Made by a program: the position numbers and the translations under genes | The notes under the pieces: model-generated | What the model was told of the DNA's origin: nothing | What the model saw: the letters and a program-made list of their open reading frames with translations, nothing else | The model's database searches: none | Assembly (NCBI GenBank): GCA_030015575.1 | Contig: JASDDO010000024.1 | Location: 42,742,114-42,806,113, forward strand | Length of the DNA: 64,000 nt | Source of the DNA: Agapanthus africanus | Lineage: Eukaryota > Streptophyta > Magnoliopsida > Asparagales > Amaryllidaceae | Direction: 5' to 3' | In this document: positions 1 to 11,660 of the stretch, in pieces | Numbering within the stretch: the first letter of the stretch is position 1 | Layout of the letters: each line of letters opens with the position of its first letter

Positions 1-477
1 CTTGTTACATAGACACGTGCATTTTATGTATACTGCATTCATTTCATCTGGCATCGTATATTTTACCATATAACATTTTAGGTCACGTAAAATATTTTAA
101 AATTACATAACATGGTCTGCATGGTACCCTTAACCCCGTGGTAGCATCCGCGCATCTTGTTCTCGTCCCGTTCAGTGAAACGGACGTGTTTGGATGGCTA
201 CGCGCACGTATGTGCATCCGTTCTTGGGGGTATGCATTTCTGTTACCTGAGCATTCATTTTGAAATTTGGAAGTCGCATATATTTTTCATATTTTAAATC
301 TGAATTTTTAGACCCAACCCGGACGAGTTATAGAATATTTTTGTATCCCGCCAAAATTCAAATTAATTAATTTAATTAAATCGACAGATTTAAAATTTAA
401 CTAACAAACTACAAATCTTTTTAAATTTTAAAATCCTAATTACTAATAACCCAGCTCACCCTCCAGTTCTCTCTCGC

Positions 478-770
478 TGTCAGTGGCCCCCATCCTCTCT
501 CTCTCTTTCTCTTTTCTCTCTCACTTCTCACTTTCATTCTCTCTTTCTCTCTCCCCCAATACAAAACAATTTCATATATCCTAACTGTTCATTTCCCACT
601 CTCTCCCCCCTCTCGATCTCTCTCTTCTCCCTATCTCTCTCCTCTCAATCTCTCTCTCTCTCTCTCTCTCTCTCCTCTCTCGCATTCCTCTCTCTCTCTC
701 CCCTTTCTCTCTCTGTATATCTCTATATATATATATATCTATTCTTTCTTTTTTTTAATTAATTAACCCC
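478..770. repeat. CT-rich microsatellite tract in 5' LTR
   Basis: Long runs of (TC)n with interruptions, followed by a short (TA)n at about 717-740. It corresponds to 7611-7934 in the 3' LTR and 23686-23918 in the solo LTR, so it is an ancestral LTR feature that has varied in length. Confidence 0.9.
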
Positions 771-1608
771 TACCTCACGTCCCTCTCTCTCCCCTTATTT
801 TCTTTTTCCTCTTCCTTCGCTGCCTCTCGTCGTGAGAACCCAAGCCAGCCTCCTCCCCTGCCTCGACGTCGCCCCTCGTCATCGTTTTACCCTCATCTCC
901 ATCATATCCTTCCTTCTTCCTTCTTCTTCATCCTCCTTCCCGAGCTCACCCTGCAACCTACCCTCAACCCACTGCACCTATCACCGTCTCCCTCACCTCT
1001 CATTGCCGTCGACCTCCATCATCGGCCTCCCCTCGCACCATCCCCCCTTCTCGACCTCCACCTTATCCTCTCCTCTTTTTCCAAACCCAGAACCCTTACA
1101 AACACCCCAACAACCCAACTCCAACCACCTTTGAACCATCACCGAAACCCTAACCTTAACCTTAGCTCCAACCATCCTCGTCACCTCGGCCTCGCCTCCT
1201 CTCCATTTCCTTTCTCTTCTTCCCCCGAGGCCCTCAACCCACTGCAAACCACCAACTCAAGAACCCCGGCCACAACCCTCTTCCTTTTCCTTCCCTCGCT
1301 TGCACGCCTCGCCTCACCGCCGGCGACCACATCGTTGTCGCCTCACCCTCACCCCGTCGCCACTACCTTCCCCCTCTCTCTGAAAAACAATCACCGCCTC
1401 CTCTAAACCGGGATAGAACCCTGCACAACATCACCCGACCACCAAACAACTTGCCCGCAACCTCGCTGTCTTTTGCCATGAACCTCGCCATCGACGCCCC
1501 ACCATCGACATCACCCCCTGCAGCCTCCTCTTACCCAGAACATCTTACTACAGTCCCCTCTTCTTCTTCCCCTGATTCTTCTTCTTCTTCTTCTTCTATT
1601 CTTGATTA

Positions 1609-1850
1609 TTGTTTTCGCGTTTTCCGGTGATCGCCGGAGCCATGCCGCTGTCGACGATCCGAGGAACCCAGTGGATGTTCCCTACCTACGCGGTTACATT
1701 CTTGCTTTGCCTGGTTCTGTTCTGTACGTGTGCGCGTGCATCGAGGCTTTTACCGACTTTTGGCGTTGCCGTGCGTATCCGTATCGCGATCCATCGAGGC
1801 AAGTTAATCTTGCTACATGCTATATAACCCATTTTATACCTATTTAAATA
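1609..1850 (+). other. Conserved internal LTR block with small hydrophobic reading frame
   Basis: This block recurs at 8771-9030 and 24720-24920. In one frame all three copies can encode a short peptide with a hydrophobic stretch (FLLCLVLFCTCARASRLLP in the first). DNA similarity is at least as strong as peptide similarity and the start is not fixed, so it is more likely a conserved transcribed LTR element (R/U5) than a gene. The block ends in CGAGGCAAGTTAA in the first copy, which resembles a GC-type splice donor; the third copy reads CGAGGCAAATGAA. Confidence 0.35.
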
Positions 1851-3388
1851 AATATTATACCTGTAGTTTAAATCTAGTACCCCATGTTTAGTTTTATAAC
1901 ATGTCGAAGTTCAGTTTGCATCCGTTTATATCATTTTAAATCTAGATCATGAAAACTAATCTTGTTACATACTAGATTTCATTATACTGCATCCATATCA
2001 ATATTTTTATCACATATTGCTTAGTTGTACTTTCCACGTTACCATTTTATAGTTTTATAACTTTTCGGATACCCGTTTGCATCCATCTCATTTAGAATAT
2101 ATATAACTCCATCCATAGATCATAGTAATACATAATAATGTGATATTAACACTCCATGTTTAATAAAGTGCATCCTAATTAGTATTGGAACTATAATTGT
2201 AACCCTAATCGATAACTGTGCATCCATATCTTTGAATTTATATCTATTTGCATACCATATCACACTATTCCATTTTATTGTTATATTGGTATCCCATACT
2301 TGTTTTTGTGTACCCATGCTTATTACAGTTTGATTATGAGCACCCACGTGATACTTATGCACTCCTCTGACATGACTTGATACACTACTGCTTGACACAA
2401 CTTAATACCTGTGCACTACTTGACCTGACCTGATACATGTACACCACCTGACATGACCTGATGTACCACAGCTTGACATGTTACCTGATCTTGTTATTAA
2501 TGCCGACAATCTTGACATGTTGTCCCTACGGACATTTCCTGTTGTCTATTCAGACAAACCTGTACCTGCTTGATCCTGTGTTGGCATTAGCTCCAGATTT
2601 ATCAATACCTGACTTGAACACATAACTTGGGGGTATGGGGAAATCAATGATGAAACCTGACTTGTAACTCGACAGTTCGATGCCTTTACTGATCAGTCTT
2701 ACGGGCTAGGCCAGCCCCGGGATAATACTGCTGACATCATTCATCGTTACATACTACCTTTTACTGCCTAGCGGCACGTCTCGGATTCAGCCCGAGAATC
2801 TTGACCGTGGTCCCGGGCATGCACAGGATACTATTGAGTTACATCGATGATTCATCAAATTGATTTCAAAGACTTGAGAGTAATTAACCCAGTAGACCAG
2901 TTTAGATTACTCACTGCACATCACCTATGCCTTACCCTTCACTGTTCTTATTTATGTTACTGTTATACCTGTTTTACTGTTCATACTCGTACCTGCATGC
3001 CTTGTTACTCTTTTATTTTATTATTGTTTGATATTATGACGCACTGACGTCTGGGTTTTGCATGGCCCAGATCCTCTACCTTTGTCGCAGGCTGATCGGG
3101 AGTATTTTCCGCCGTCAGGTCGAGCAGTGTGAACCCAGTTAGTATCCTGTTTTACTTTCCAGGTGTTTTTTTTATTGGATCTATTACTTCCGCATATTAT
3201 TTCTTGACTCGTTTATTCTGGCATATGGACATGTACTAGATAGTTATTTTATTTTCCTGTTCTTGATGTCTCCCAGACAGCCGTAATGTAACTGTGGAAG
3301 GATGTTTCCTAGCCACAGGTAGCATGGTTGGCTCTGTCACGTGCCTATCTTAGTGCACTCTGGGAAGCGGGGCGTGACAGGGTTTGTT

Positions 3389-3401
3389 TGGTTTCAGAGA
3401 A
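3389..3401 (+). other. Primer-binding site (initiator Met-tRNA), degraded
   Basis: TGGTTTCAGAGAA lies 9 bases after the LTR end and matches the plant iMet PBS TGGTATCAGAGC with few changes. Position and sequence together confirm the 5' LTR end and + orientation. Confidence 0.75.
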
Positions 3402-3818
3402 TAGGATTTATGCTAATCGTGTTTGATTCTTTTGTAGTTGGGTATTGGACCCAATACACGAATCAGAAAATCCGTGATTAGGAACATGTCCTGCCACATT
3501 GTTATCGTGATTCTTGAATCATATCTTTCTCTTGATCCTTGTCTTGACGATATGCAAACAACTTCGCATCGGCTTGAAACCTTTTGGTTCCCTATTGTTT
3601 CTCCATGTTCCTTTGATTCTTATACTAGGATTTGGGCGACTTGAACGGAGTTATGTGATTGTACCCATGAACTGCAGCATGGTTACAATGCGGTACTCTA
3701 TTTAAGTAACTTGGAGTCCTGGTCTTGATTCATTTCCTCCTTCCATGGTCGTTTTATTACCTTTGTTCTCTCAGTTTCATTGCTTACCAGTTCATGTTTT
3801 GCAGATTTCTTGGTGTCC
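3402..3818 (+). other. Residual chromovirus leader; gag and most of protease missing
   Basis: Only about 0.4 kb separates the PBS from the C-terminal end of protease, where an intact chromovirus would have gag, its zinc knuckle and the protease active site (well over 1 kb). No gag motif is visible. The stretch ends in a pyrimidine-rich run and TTTTGCAG at 3797-3804, just before coding similarity resumes, which looks like a splice acceptor. Either a simple deletion or reverse transcription of a spliced RNA could explain this. Confidence 0.55.
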
Positions 3819-4720
3819 GATACCGGCAGTTATGAAGTTGTCTTGGGAATGGATTTTCTCGGCACTTTCCACGCTCACTTGATTGTAGGGCAAAAAAAGT
3901 GATTTTCCAGATTCCCGGACATCCGGAGTTTGTTTTTGCTGGAGGAAGCAGTTCTGTCGGGCCAGTCGAGTTTAGGGCTAGGCCGACAAACAGTGTTCTT
4001 TCGTCGATGGAAGTTGATAAGGAGGAAGCGCCAGCTGTAGTTCGAGAGTTTATGGACGTGTTCGAGGACATCTCGGGTTTACCACCAAAACGAGATGTGG
4101 AGTTCGCGATTGATCTTGTTCCTGGTGCAGCGCCAATCTCAAAGGCGTACTATCCAATGGCACCAGTGGAGTTGGAAGAAGTCAAGAAGCAGGTTACTGA
4201 ATTACTTGAGAAGGGTTGGATTCACAGCAGCAATTCACTTTGGGGAGCTCCAGTTCTTCTAGTCAAGAAGAAAGATGGCACAAAGAGGATGTGCATCGAT
4301 TATCGAGAATTAAACTAGGTGACTATTAAGAACAAGTACCCGATTCCTCGCATTGGAGAATTATTCGAGCAACTCAGTGGCGTGAGGGTATTCTCAAAAC
4401 TGGATTTGCGATCCGGATATCATCAGGTCCGAGTTAAATCGGAGGATATTTGCAAGACTGCGTTCCGAACTCGGTATGGACATTACGAGTATTTAGTGAT
4501 GCCATTCAGGGTCACGAGTGCATCGGCAATATTTATGGACTTGATGAACCGAATCTTTTCACCGTTCTTGGACCAGTTTATAGTAGTGTTCATCGATGAT
4601 ATTCTGGTCTACTCGAGGAGCATTGAAGAGCATGCGGAACACTTGAAGATCGCACTGCAGACATTGAGGCAAGAAAGATTGTACGCAAAGACGAGCAAGT
4701 GCTAGTTTTGGTTTGAAGAA
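3819..4720 (+). pseudogene. Chromovirus protease C-terminus and reverse transcriptase (broken)
   Basis: The remnant starts with the end of protease (GMDFLGTF), shifts frame by one base near 3879 (resuming as DCRAKKVIF), then runs through a typical Ty3/gypsy RT: acidic approach segment ([10 protein letters not shown]), [29 protein letters not shown] with the first catalytic Asp, and FIDDILVYS (near 4589-4615) with both remaining Asps present. In-frame stops occur at 4316-4318 (TAG, where chromoviruses commonly have CAG after YRELN) and 4703-4705. The frame continues past each stop, so the damage is point mutation rather than rearrangement. RT would copy the element RNA in the cytoplasmic particle; this copy cannot. 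Confidence 0.9.
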
Positions 4721-5563
4721 GTGAAGTTTTTGGAGCATGTCGTGTCCGGAGATGGAATCGCCGTTGATCCCGAAAAGATTGCAGCAGTTCGAGATTGGCC
4801 GATTCCGAAGAACGTTGCAGAGATCAGAAGCTTTCTTGGACTTGCCGGGTATTACAGAAGGTTCGTGGAGAATTTTGCTCGTTTGGCTGAGCCTCTGACC
4901 AAGCTTACGTGCAAGGAAGTACCATTTGTGTGGACGGATAAGTGTGCGTCAGCTTTCGAGGCATTGAAGCAGAGACTGATAACCGCTCTTATTTTGACCG
5001 TACCAGACAGTTCCGGAGGATTGGTGATTCACAGCGATGCATCTGGGAAAGGATTGGGATGTGTTTTGATGTAGCATGGGAAGGTTATAGTCTACGCATC
5101 GAGACAGTTGAAGACCCATGAGAAGAATTACCCAACTCATGATTTGGAGCTAGCAACTGTGATTTTCTCTTTGAAGATTTGGAGACACTACTTATTGGGC
5201 GAAAGGGTCGAAGTATTCACCGATCAAAAAAGCCTAACGTACGTGTTCACACAGAAGGAGCTTAATATGAGGCAGCATAGATGGTTGGAGCTGATGGATG
5301 ACTACGATCTTGATCTTAAGTACCATCCGGGGAAAGTTAATGTTGTGCCAGATGCGCTTAGTCGGTTGCCAGCAATTCAGATGTTGACTGCACAGAAGGA
5401 ACTTATTGAAGACTTTCGAAGATTCGATTTGGAGATCGTGCTACCGCATTCTTCGGGACAGTTGATGCAGCTGCAAGTACAGTCGTCATTTATCGATAAA
5501 GCAGCGCAGTCCCAGAACCCAAGATTGCAGAAGTTTCGAGAACAGGTTGAAGCTGGACTTTGA
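4721..5563 (+). pseudogene. Chromovirus RT connection and RNase H (broken)
   Basis: This follows RT in the same frame: RT thumb/connection ([18 protein letters not shown]), then RNase H with its acidic residues visible as [27 protein letters not shown] and VPDALSRLP. RNase H removes the RNA strand during reverse transcription. One stop (TAG at 5072-5074, context GTAGCAT, from a probable CAG) splits the domain, and TGA at 5561-5563 closes it. Apart from these stops the domain looks complete and catalytically plausible, which points to decay by substitution after insertion. Confidence 0.88.
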
Positions 5564-6633
5564 ACGGACTTGTTGATTCATGAAGATAGTTCGTTGCGAT
5601 ATGGTAGCACTTTGTGTGTGCCAAAAGGAGATATTCGTGAAGAAGTTATGAAGGAGGCACACAATTCCGTATATTCCGTACATCCAGGAGGCACGAAGAT
5701 GTACCGAGATGTACGATAGCATTTCTGGTGGGAAGGCATGAAACGGGAGATTGCCCGCTTTGTAGCGAAGTGCTTGGTGTGTCAGCAAGTTAAGACTGAA
5801 CATCAAAGGGTTGTTGGTTTATTGCAACCACTTCCGATTCCTCAATGGAAGTGGGAACATATAACCATGGATTTCGTGACGGCTTTACCGCGGAGTCCAA
5901 AGGGCAACAATGCAGTTTGGGTGATTGTTGATCGATTGACCATGGCAGCTCATTTCATCCCATTTCGAGTTGGTCAATCAATAGAAGCATTGGCAAAACG
6001 ATACATACAGGAGATTGTAAAATTGCATGGAGTACCGGTGAGCATGTGTCTGACCGTGACACCCGTTTCTTATCACACTTCTGGAGAAGATTACAGGAAA
6101 GTTTAGGGACTCGATTGAAGTTTAGTACAGCTAATCATCCTCAGATAGATGTCTAGTCGGAGAGAACGATCCAAACTCTTGAAGACATGTTGAGAGCTTG
6201 CATGCTAGACTTCAAGAGTTCATAGGAGGATCATCTACACTTGGTGGAGTTTTCTTACAATAACAGTTTTCAGGCAACTATTCAGATGGCTCCATTTGAA
6301 GCGTTATATGGTCGCAAGTGTCGTTCACCCGTTTGTTGGGATGATGTTGGAGAACGAAGATTGTTGGGACCGGATTTGATCGTGCAGAGAGTAAAGAAAG
6401 TCAACACTATCCGGAATCATATGAAGGCAGCACAAGATCGACAGAAGAGTTGGGCTGATACATCGAGAAGACCTCTAGAGTTCGCGGTTGGTGATTTGGT
6501 GTTCTTGAAAATATCACCGACTAGAGGGGTGATTCGCTTTAGGAGTCGAGAAAAGATTAGCCCTCGATACGTTGGACCTTTTGAGATTTTGGAGCGTGTT
6601 GGAGAAGTGGCGTATCGATTGGCTTTACCGTAA
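5564..6633 (+). pseudogene. Chromovirus integrase (broken)
   Basis: The N-terminal zinc-binding HHCC domain is visible (EAHNSVYSVHPGG, then CLVCQQVK). The core starts with TMDFVTALPRSP, which holds the first catalytic Asp. The frame shifts between about 6050 and 6240, so the second Asp region reads out of frame, and a stop precedes SERTIQTLEDMLRAC, which holds the catalytic Glu. The C-terminal GPY/F-type motif RYVGPFEILER is present. Stops lie at 5717-5719 (CGATAGCAT, probable CAG to TAG), about 6153 (TAG before SERT) and about 6223. Integrase would join element ends to chromosomal DNA in the nucleus; this copy is dead. Confidence 0.88.
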
Positions 6634-6636
6634 TCT

Positions 6637-6906
6637 TTGGCGAATGTTCATAACATGTTTCATGTGTCTCAACTCCGTAAGTATGTTCGAGCTGAAACAC
6701 ACGTGCTGGATCATTCGGAACTGACCGTACGAGAAGATTTGATTTTTGAGGAGCGACCGATGTCGATTGTGGATCGAAGAGAAAAGGTTCTTAAGAACAA
6801 GGTTATCCCTCCCGTACTTGTTTCTTGGGGAAATCGCTCACATGGAGAATCAACTTGGGAACGAGAAGATGAAATCCGGCAGAAGTTTCCATATCTATTC
6901 TTGTAG
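6637..6906 (+). pseudogene. C-terminal chromodomain of chromovirus integrase
   Basis: The segment ANVHNMFHVSQLRKY is the usual end of chromovirus integrase, followed by a chromodomain-like fold (SIVDRREKVLKNKVIPPV, LVSWGN, STWEREDEIRQKFP). Chromodomains bind histone tail marks and direct integration to particular chromatin. A stop just upstream, at 6631-6633, separates it from the integrase core in the same frame. The aromatic cage looks incomplete, typical of group II chromodomains; I cannot judge binding from sequence alone. Confidence 0.85.
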
Positions 6907-6976
6907 TTTCTTGTTTGTTTATCCTTTCTTGTTCTTGGAATTTCGAGGACGAAATTCTTTTTGTAGTTGGGTATAA
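6907..6976 (+). other. 3' end of chromovirus internal region, degraded polypurine tract
   Basis: The text TTTCGAGGACGAAATTCTTT followed by a G/A-rich stretch ending at 6976 is the usual chromovirus context for the polypurine tract before the 3' LTR. The purine run is interrupted (AGTTGGGTATAA), so plus-strand priming would be impaired. Confidence 0.6.
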
Positions 6977-7846
6977 TGTAACAACCTAGTTCATTTATAC
7001 CAATTCCAGTTCTAGTATTTTCTTATTGGTAGTATTTCTTAATTTATCGTGATTTGGGTGCGAATGGTATTTTACATTTTACTTTGCATTCGACCCGACC
7101 CGCTTGCTTGAACCTGTTTGATTCATACTTATGAATTACCTTGACTTGTTACATAGACACGTGCATTTCATGTATACTGCATACTGGTATTTCATCTGGC
7201 ATCGCATATTTTACCATATAACATTTTAGGTCACGTAAAATATTTTAAAATTACATAACATGGTCTGCATGGTACCCCTAACCCCGTGGTAGCATCCACG
7301 CGTCTTGTTCTCGTCCCGTTCAGTGAAACAGACGTGTTTGGATGACTACGCGCACGTACGTGCATCCGTTCTTGGGGGTATGCATTTTCGTTACCTGGGC
7401 ATTCATTTTGAAATTTGGAAGTCGCATATATTTTTCATATTTTAAATCTGAATTTTTAGACCCGACCCGGGCGTGTTTTGGAATATTTTTGTATCCCACC
7501 AAAATTCAAATTAATTAATTTAATTAAATCGACAAATTTAAAATTTAACTAACAAACTACAAATCTTTTTAAATTTTAAAATCCTAATTCCTAACAACCC
7601 AGCTCACCCTCCAGCTCTCTCTCTCTCTCACTGTCAGTGGCCCCCATCCTCTCTCTCTTTCTCTTTTCTCTCTCTCTTCTCTCTTCTCTCTTTCTTTCTC
7701 TCTTACTGTCTCCCCCACTACAAAACAATTTCATATTTCCGAACGGTTCATTTCCCTCTCTCTCTCCTCTCGATCTCTCTCTCTCTCATCCCTATCTCTC
7801 TCCACTCGATCTCTCTCTCTCTCCCCTCTCGTATTCCTCTCTCTCT

Positions 7847-7937
<91 letters not shown>

Positions 7938-10562
7938 TCTTTCTTTTTTTAATTAATTAACCCCTACCTCACGTCCCTCTCTCTCCCCTCATTTTCTTTT
8001 TCCTCTTCCTCCGCTGCCTCTCATCGCGAGAACCCAAGCCAGCCTCCTCCTCTGCCTCGACATCGCCCCTCGTCATCATTTTACCTTCATCTCCATCATC
8101 TCATTCCTTCTTCCTTCTTCTTCATCCTCCTTCCCGAGCTCACCCTGCAACTGACCTTCAACCCACTGCACCCATCACCGTCTCCCTCACTTCTCATCAC
8201 CGTCGACCTCCACCATCGGCCTCCCCTCGCACCATCTCCCCTTCTCGACCTCCACCTTATCCTCTCCTCTTCTTCCAAACCCAGAACCCTTGCAAACACC
8301 CCAACAACCCAACTCCAACCACCTTTGAACCATCACCTTAACCCTAGCTCCGACCATCCTCGTCACCTCGGCCTCGCCTCCTCTCCATTTCCTTTCTCTT
8401 CTTCCCCTGAGGCCCTCAACCCACTGCAAACCACCAACTCAAGAACCCCGGCTGCAACCCTCTTCCTTTTCCTTCCCTCGCCTGCATGCCTTGCCTCACC
8501 GCCGGCGACCACATCGTTGTCTCCTCACCCTCACCCCGTTGCCACTACCTTCCTCCCTTCTCTCTAAAAACCATCACCGCCTCCTCTAAACCGGGCTAGA
8601 ACCCTGCACACCATCACCCAACCACCCAACAACTTACCCGCAACCTCGCTGTCTTTTGCCATGAACCTCACCGTCGATGCCCCACCGTCGACGTCACCCC
8701 CTGCAGCCTCCTCTGACCCAGAACATCTTACTACAGTCCCCTCTTCTTCTTCCCCTGATTCTTCTTATTCTTGTTCTTCTATTCTTGTTTCTTGTTTTCG
8801 TGTTTCCCGGTGATCGCCGGAGCCGTGCCGCTGCCGACGATCCGAGGAACCCAGTGGACGTTCCCTACCTATGCGGTTGCATTCTTGCTTTGCCTGGTTC
8901 TGTTCTGTACGTGTGCGCGTGCATCGAGACTTTTACCGACTTTTGGCGTTGCCGTGTGTATCCATATCGCGATCCATCTAGGCAAGTTAATCTTGCTACA
9001 TGCTATATAACCCATTTTATACATATTTAAATAAATATTATACCTGTAGTTTAAATCTAGTACCCCATGTTTAGTTTTATAACATGTCGATGTTCTGTTT
9101 GCATCCGTTTATATCATTTTAAATCTAGATCATGAAAACTAATCTTGTCACATACTAGATTTCATTATACTGCATTCATATCAATATTTATATCGCATAT
9201 TGCTTAGTTGTACTTTCCACGTTACCATTTTATAGTTTTATAACTTTTCGGATACCCGTTTGCATCCATCTCATTTAGAATATATATAACTACATCCATA
9301 GATCATAGTAATACATAACAATGTGATATTAACACTCCATGTTTAATAAAGTGCATCCTAATTAGTATTGGAACTATAATTGTAACCCTAATCGATAACT
9401 GTGCATCCATATCTTTGAATTTATATCTATTTGCATACCATATCACACTATTCCATTTTATTGTTATATCGGTATCCCATACTTGTTTTTGTGTACCCAT
9501 ACTTATTACAGTTTGATTATGAGCACCCACGTGATACTTGTGCACTTCCCTGACATGACTTGATACACTACTGCTTGACACGACTTGATACATGTGCACT
9601 ACTTGACCTGACCTGATACATGTACACCACCTGACATGACCTGATGTACCACAGCTTGACATGTTACCTGATCTTGTTACTAATGCCGACAATCTTGACC
9701 TGTTGTCCCTACGGACATTTCCTGTTGTCTATTCAGACAAACCTGTACCTGCTTGATCCTGTGTTGGCATTAGCTCCAGATTTATCAATACCTGACTTGA
9801 ACACATAACTTGGGGGTATGGGGAAATCAATGATGAAACCTGAATTGTAACTCGACAGGTCGATGCCTTTACTGATTAGTCTTACAGGCTAGGCCAACCC
9901 CGGGATGATGCTGCTAACATCATTCATCGTTACATACTACCTTTTACTGGCTAGCGGCACGTCTCGAATTCAGCCCGAGAATCTTGACCGTGGTCCCGGG
10001 CATGCACGGGATACTATTGAGTTACATCGATAATTCATCAAATTGATTTCAAAGACTTGAGAGTAATTAACCCAGTAGACCAGTTTAGATTACTCACTGC
10101 ACATCACCTATGCCTTACCCTTCACTGTTCTTATTTATGTTACTGTTATACCTGTTTTACCGTTCATACGCGTACCTGCATGCCTTGCTACTCCTTTATT
10201 TTATTATTGTTTGATATTATGACGCACTGACGTCTGGGTTTTGCATGGCCCAGATCCTCTACCTTTGACGCAGGCTGATCAGGAGTATTTTCCGCCGTCA
10301 GGCCGAGCAGTGTGGACCCAGTTAGTATCCAGTTTTACTTTCCAGGTGTTTTGTTTATTGGATCTATTGCTTCCGCATATTATTTCTTGACTCGTTTATT
10401 CTAGCATATGGACATGTACTAGATAGTTATTTTATTTTCCTGTTCTTGATATCTTCCAGACAGCCGTAATGTGACTGTGGAAGGATGTTTCCGAGCCATA
10501 GGTAGCATGGTTGGCTCTGTCACGTGCCGATCTTAGCGCACTCTGGGAAGCGGGGCGTGACA
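6977..10562 (+). mobile_element. 3' LTR of the chromovirus, complete
   Basis: It starts TGTAACAACC at 6977 and ends GTGACA at 10562 (3586 bp), pairing with 1-3379. It shares its ends and internal blocks with the solo LTR at 23016-26518. The following bases (GGAAC) should be the right target-site duplication; the left one is outside the window, so this is not confirmed. The insertion truncates the Tat LTR that begins at 10563. Confidence 0.92.
7611..7934. repeat. (TC)n(TA)n microsatellite in 3' LTR
   Basis: CT-rich tract ending in a pure (TC)n run at about 7856-7886 followed directly by (TA)n at 7887-7933. The TA run is much longer than in the 5' LTR, showing expansion after insertion. Confidence 0.92.
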
Positions 10563-10869
10563 GGAACTATTTCCAAGATCTGGGAAAGGGAAAGTTTGAC
10601 TCAGAAGGAAGGTGAAAAGACACCTTCAGCGTGAAGCAATACTTCATAACAGCGCCAGCGCTGAGAGTCAAAGACTCTAATGCAGCGCGCCACGTGCAAA
10701 GCACGTGTGCGCTAGCATTTGGTGCGCTGCGTTCTAAGCAGCGCACCACGTGCAAAGCGCGGGTGCGCGAGCGCTAAGTGCGCTGCGCTCTAAGCAGCGC
10801 ACCATGTGCAAAGCACGGGTGCGCCGGCGTTGGGACTAAAAGCTCCCCCACCGTCAGATCAAAGATCTA

Positions 10870-11660
10870 ATAAAGATGATAAATTATCAATTAATCAGAA
10901 TTAAATTCTGTTAAGGAAAGATGCCTTAAAATCTTTCCAAACAACAAGATTGTGCTATGTAAATCATAGCTCCATTGGATCAATGATCTAACGGTGATTA
11001 AAAATCACCAAAATATAGAATAAATTCTGTATGGAAAGATTTCACAATCTTGTTAAAAACAAAAAGATTGCCTTCTGTAAATCAGAAGCTCTTGGATCAA
11101 AGATCCAACGGTGGGGGAATCCCCAAATCAATTGGAGAAAAGATCTCCTTAACTGATTGAACAAATCAGCTCACCCTATATAAATGCCTCAAGACTTCAA
11201 GTCTCAGATATACAGAAGAAAATAGAGGAACCCCCCATAAGCTTTGAGAAAATTGAGAGAGAAGAGCCAAGCTCTCGATAGAAGAACAACTTTCTTCAAG
11301 GTAAAGATAAACAGAGAGATGAAATTATCTTATATTAAAAAGAAGAATTTATTTCTTTAAGATCATAGATCTACAAGACCAAAAGACTTTCACAAAGAGA
11401 TCAAAAGATCTCACCATAAAACAAGAAGAAGAACACAATTCTTCTCACAGATCATAGATCTACAAGACTTAGGTCTTTTACACAAAGAGATCATAGTATC
11501 TCATTATAATAGGGGGGAGAATAATTCAATTCTCTTAGGATCATAGATCCAAAAAGGTAAAGCTTTTCATCAATATAAGAGATTGAAACATCTCCTACAA
11601 ACTAAGAATTTTATTCTTAAATTTATGAGACAAAGTCTCTTAAAGGAGAATTTAATTCTC
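10870..11660. repeat. Serial short hairpins in Tat LTR (inverted copy)
   Basis: Adjacent short inverted repeats with different stems: AGATCATAGATCT at 11360-11372, GAGATCAAAAGATCTC at 11397-11412, AAGACTTAGGTCTT at 11464-11477, GAGATCATAGTATCTC at 11487-11502, and others such as GATCAATGATC and GAATTTAATTC. The loops are 3-5 AT-rich bases. Confidence 0.8.
11177..11185 (+). promoter_or_regulatory. TATA box of the inverted Tat LTR
   Basis: TATATAAAT, preceded by CTCACCC and followed by a purine-rich leader. A TATA element sits at the colinear place in the other Tat LTR (32364-32371, - strand), which fixes the direction of both LTRs. Confidence 0.65.

Larger units (their letters stand above)
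1..3379 (+). mobile_element. 5' LTR (left-truncated) of a Ty3/gypsy chromovirus
   Basis: This is a direct repeat of 6977-10562: base 1 aligns with about 7145, so roughly 168 bases of the LTR lie left of the window. It ends in TGACA at 3379, right before a recognisable primer-binding site. By eye the two LTRs differ at a few percent of positions, including a different length of the CT/TA tract, so the insertion is not recent. It contains a CT-rich stretch (478-770), a proline/serine-coding-like stretch (830-1400) that is a composition effect, and a conserved block at 1609-1850. LTR length and the chromodomain downstream suggest the Tekay/Del group; that assignment is inference. Confidence 0.9.

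Noticed and set aside
832-1406. Pro/Ser-rich open frames in chromovirus LTRs (also 8325-8567 and 24002-24492)
   Set aside because: They follow from C/T-rich composition; several frames are open at once, starts are not shared and the DNA is equally conserved in all frames.
3819-3833. DTGS reading in the chromovirus, like a protease active site
   Set aside because: It lies only a few residues before GMDFL, which belongs to the C-terminal end of protease; the true active site region is deleted.
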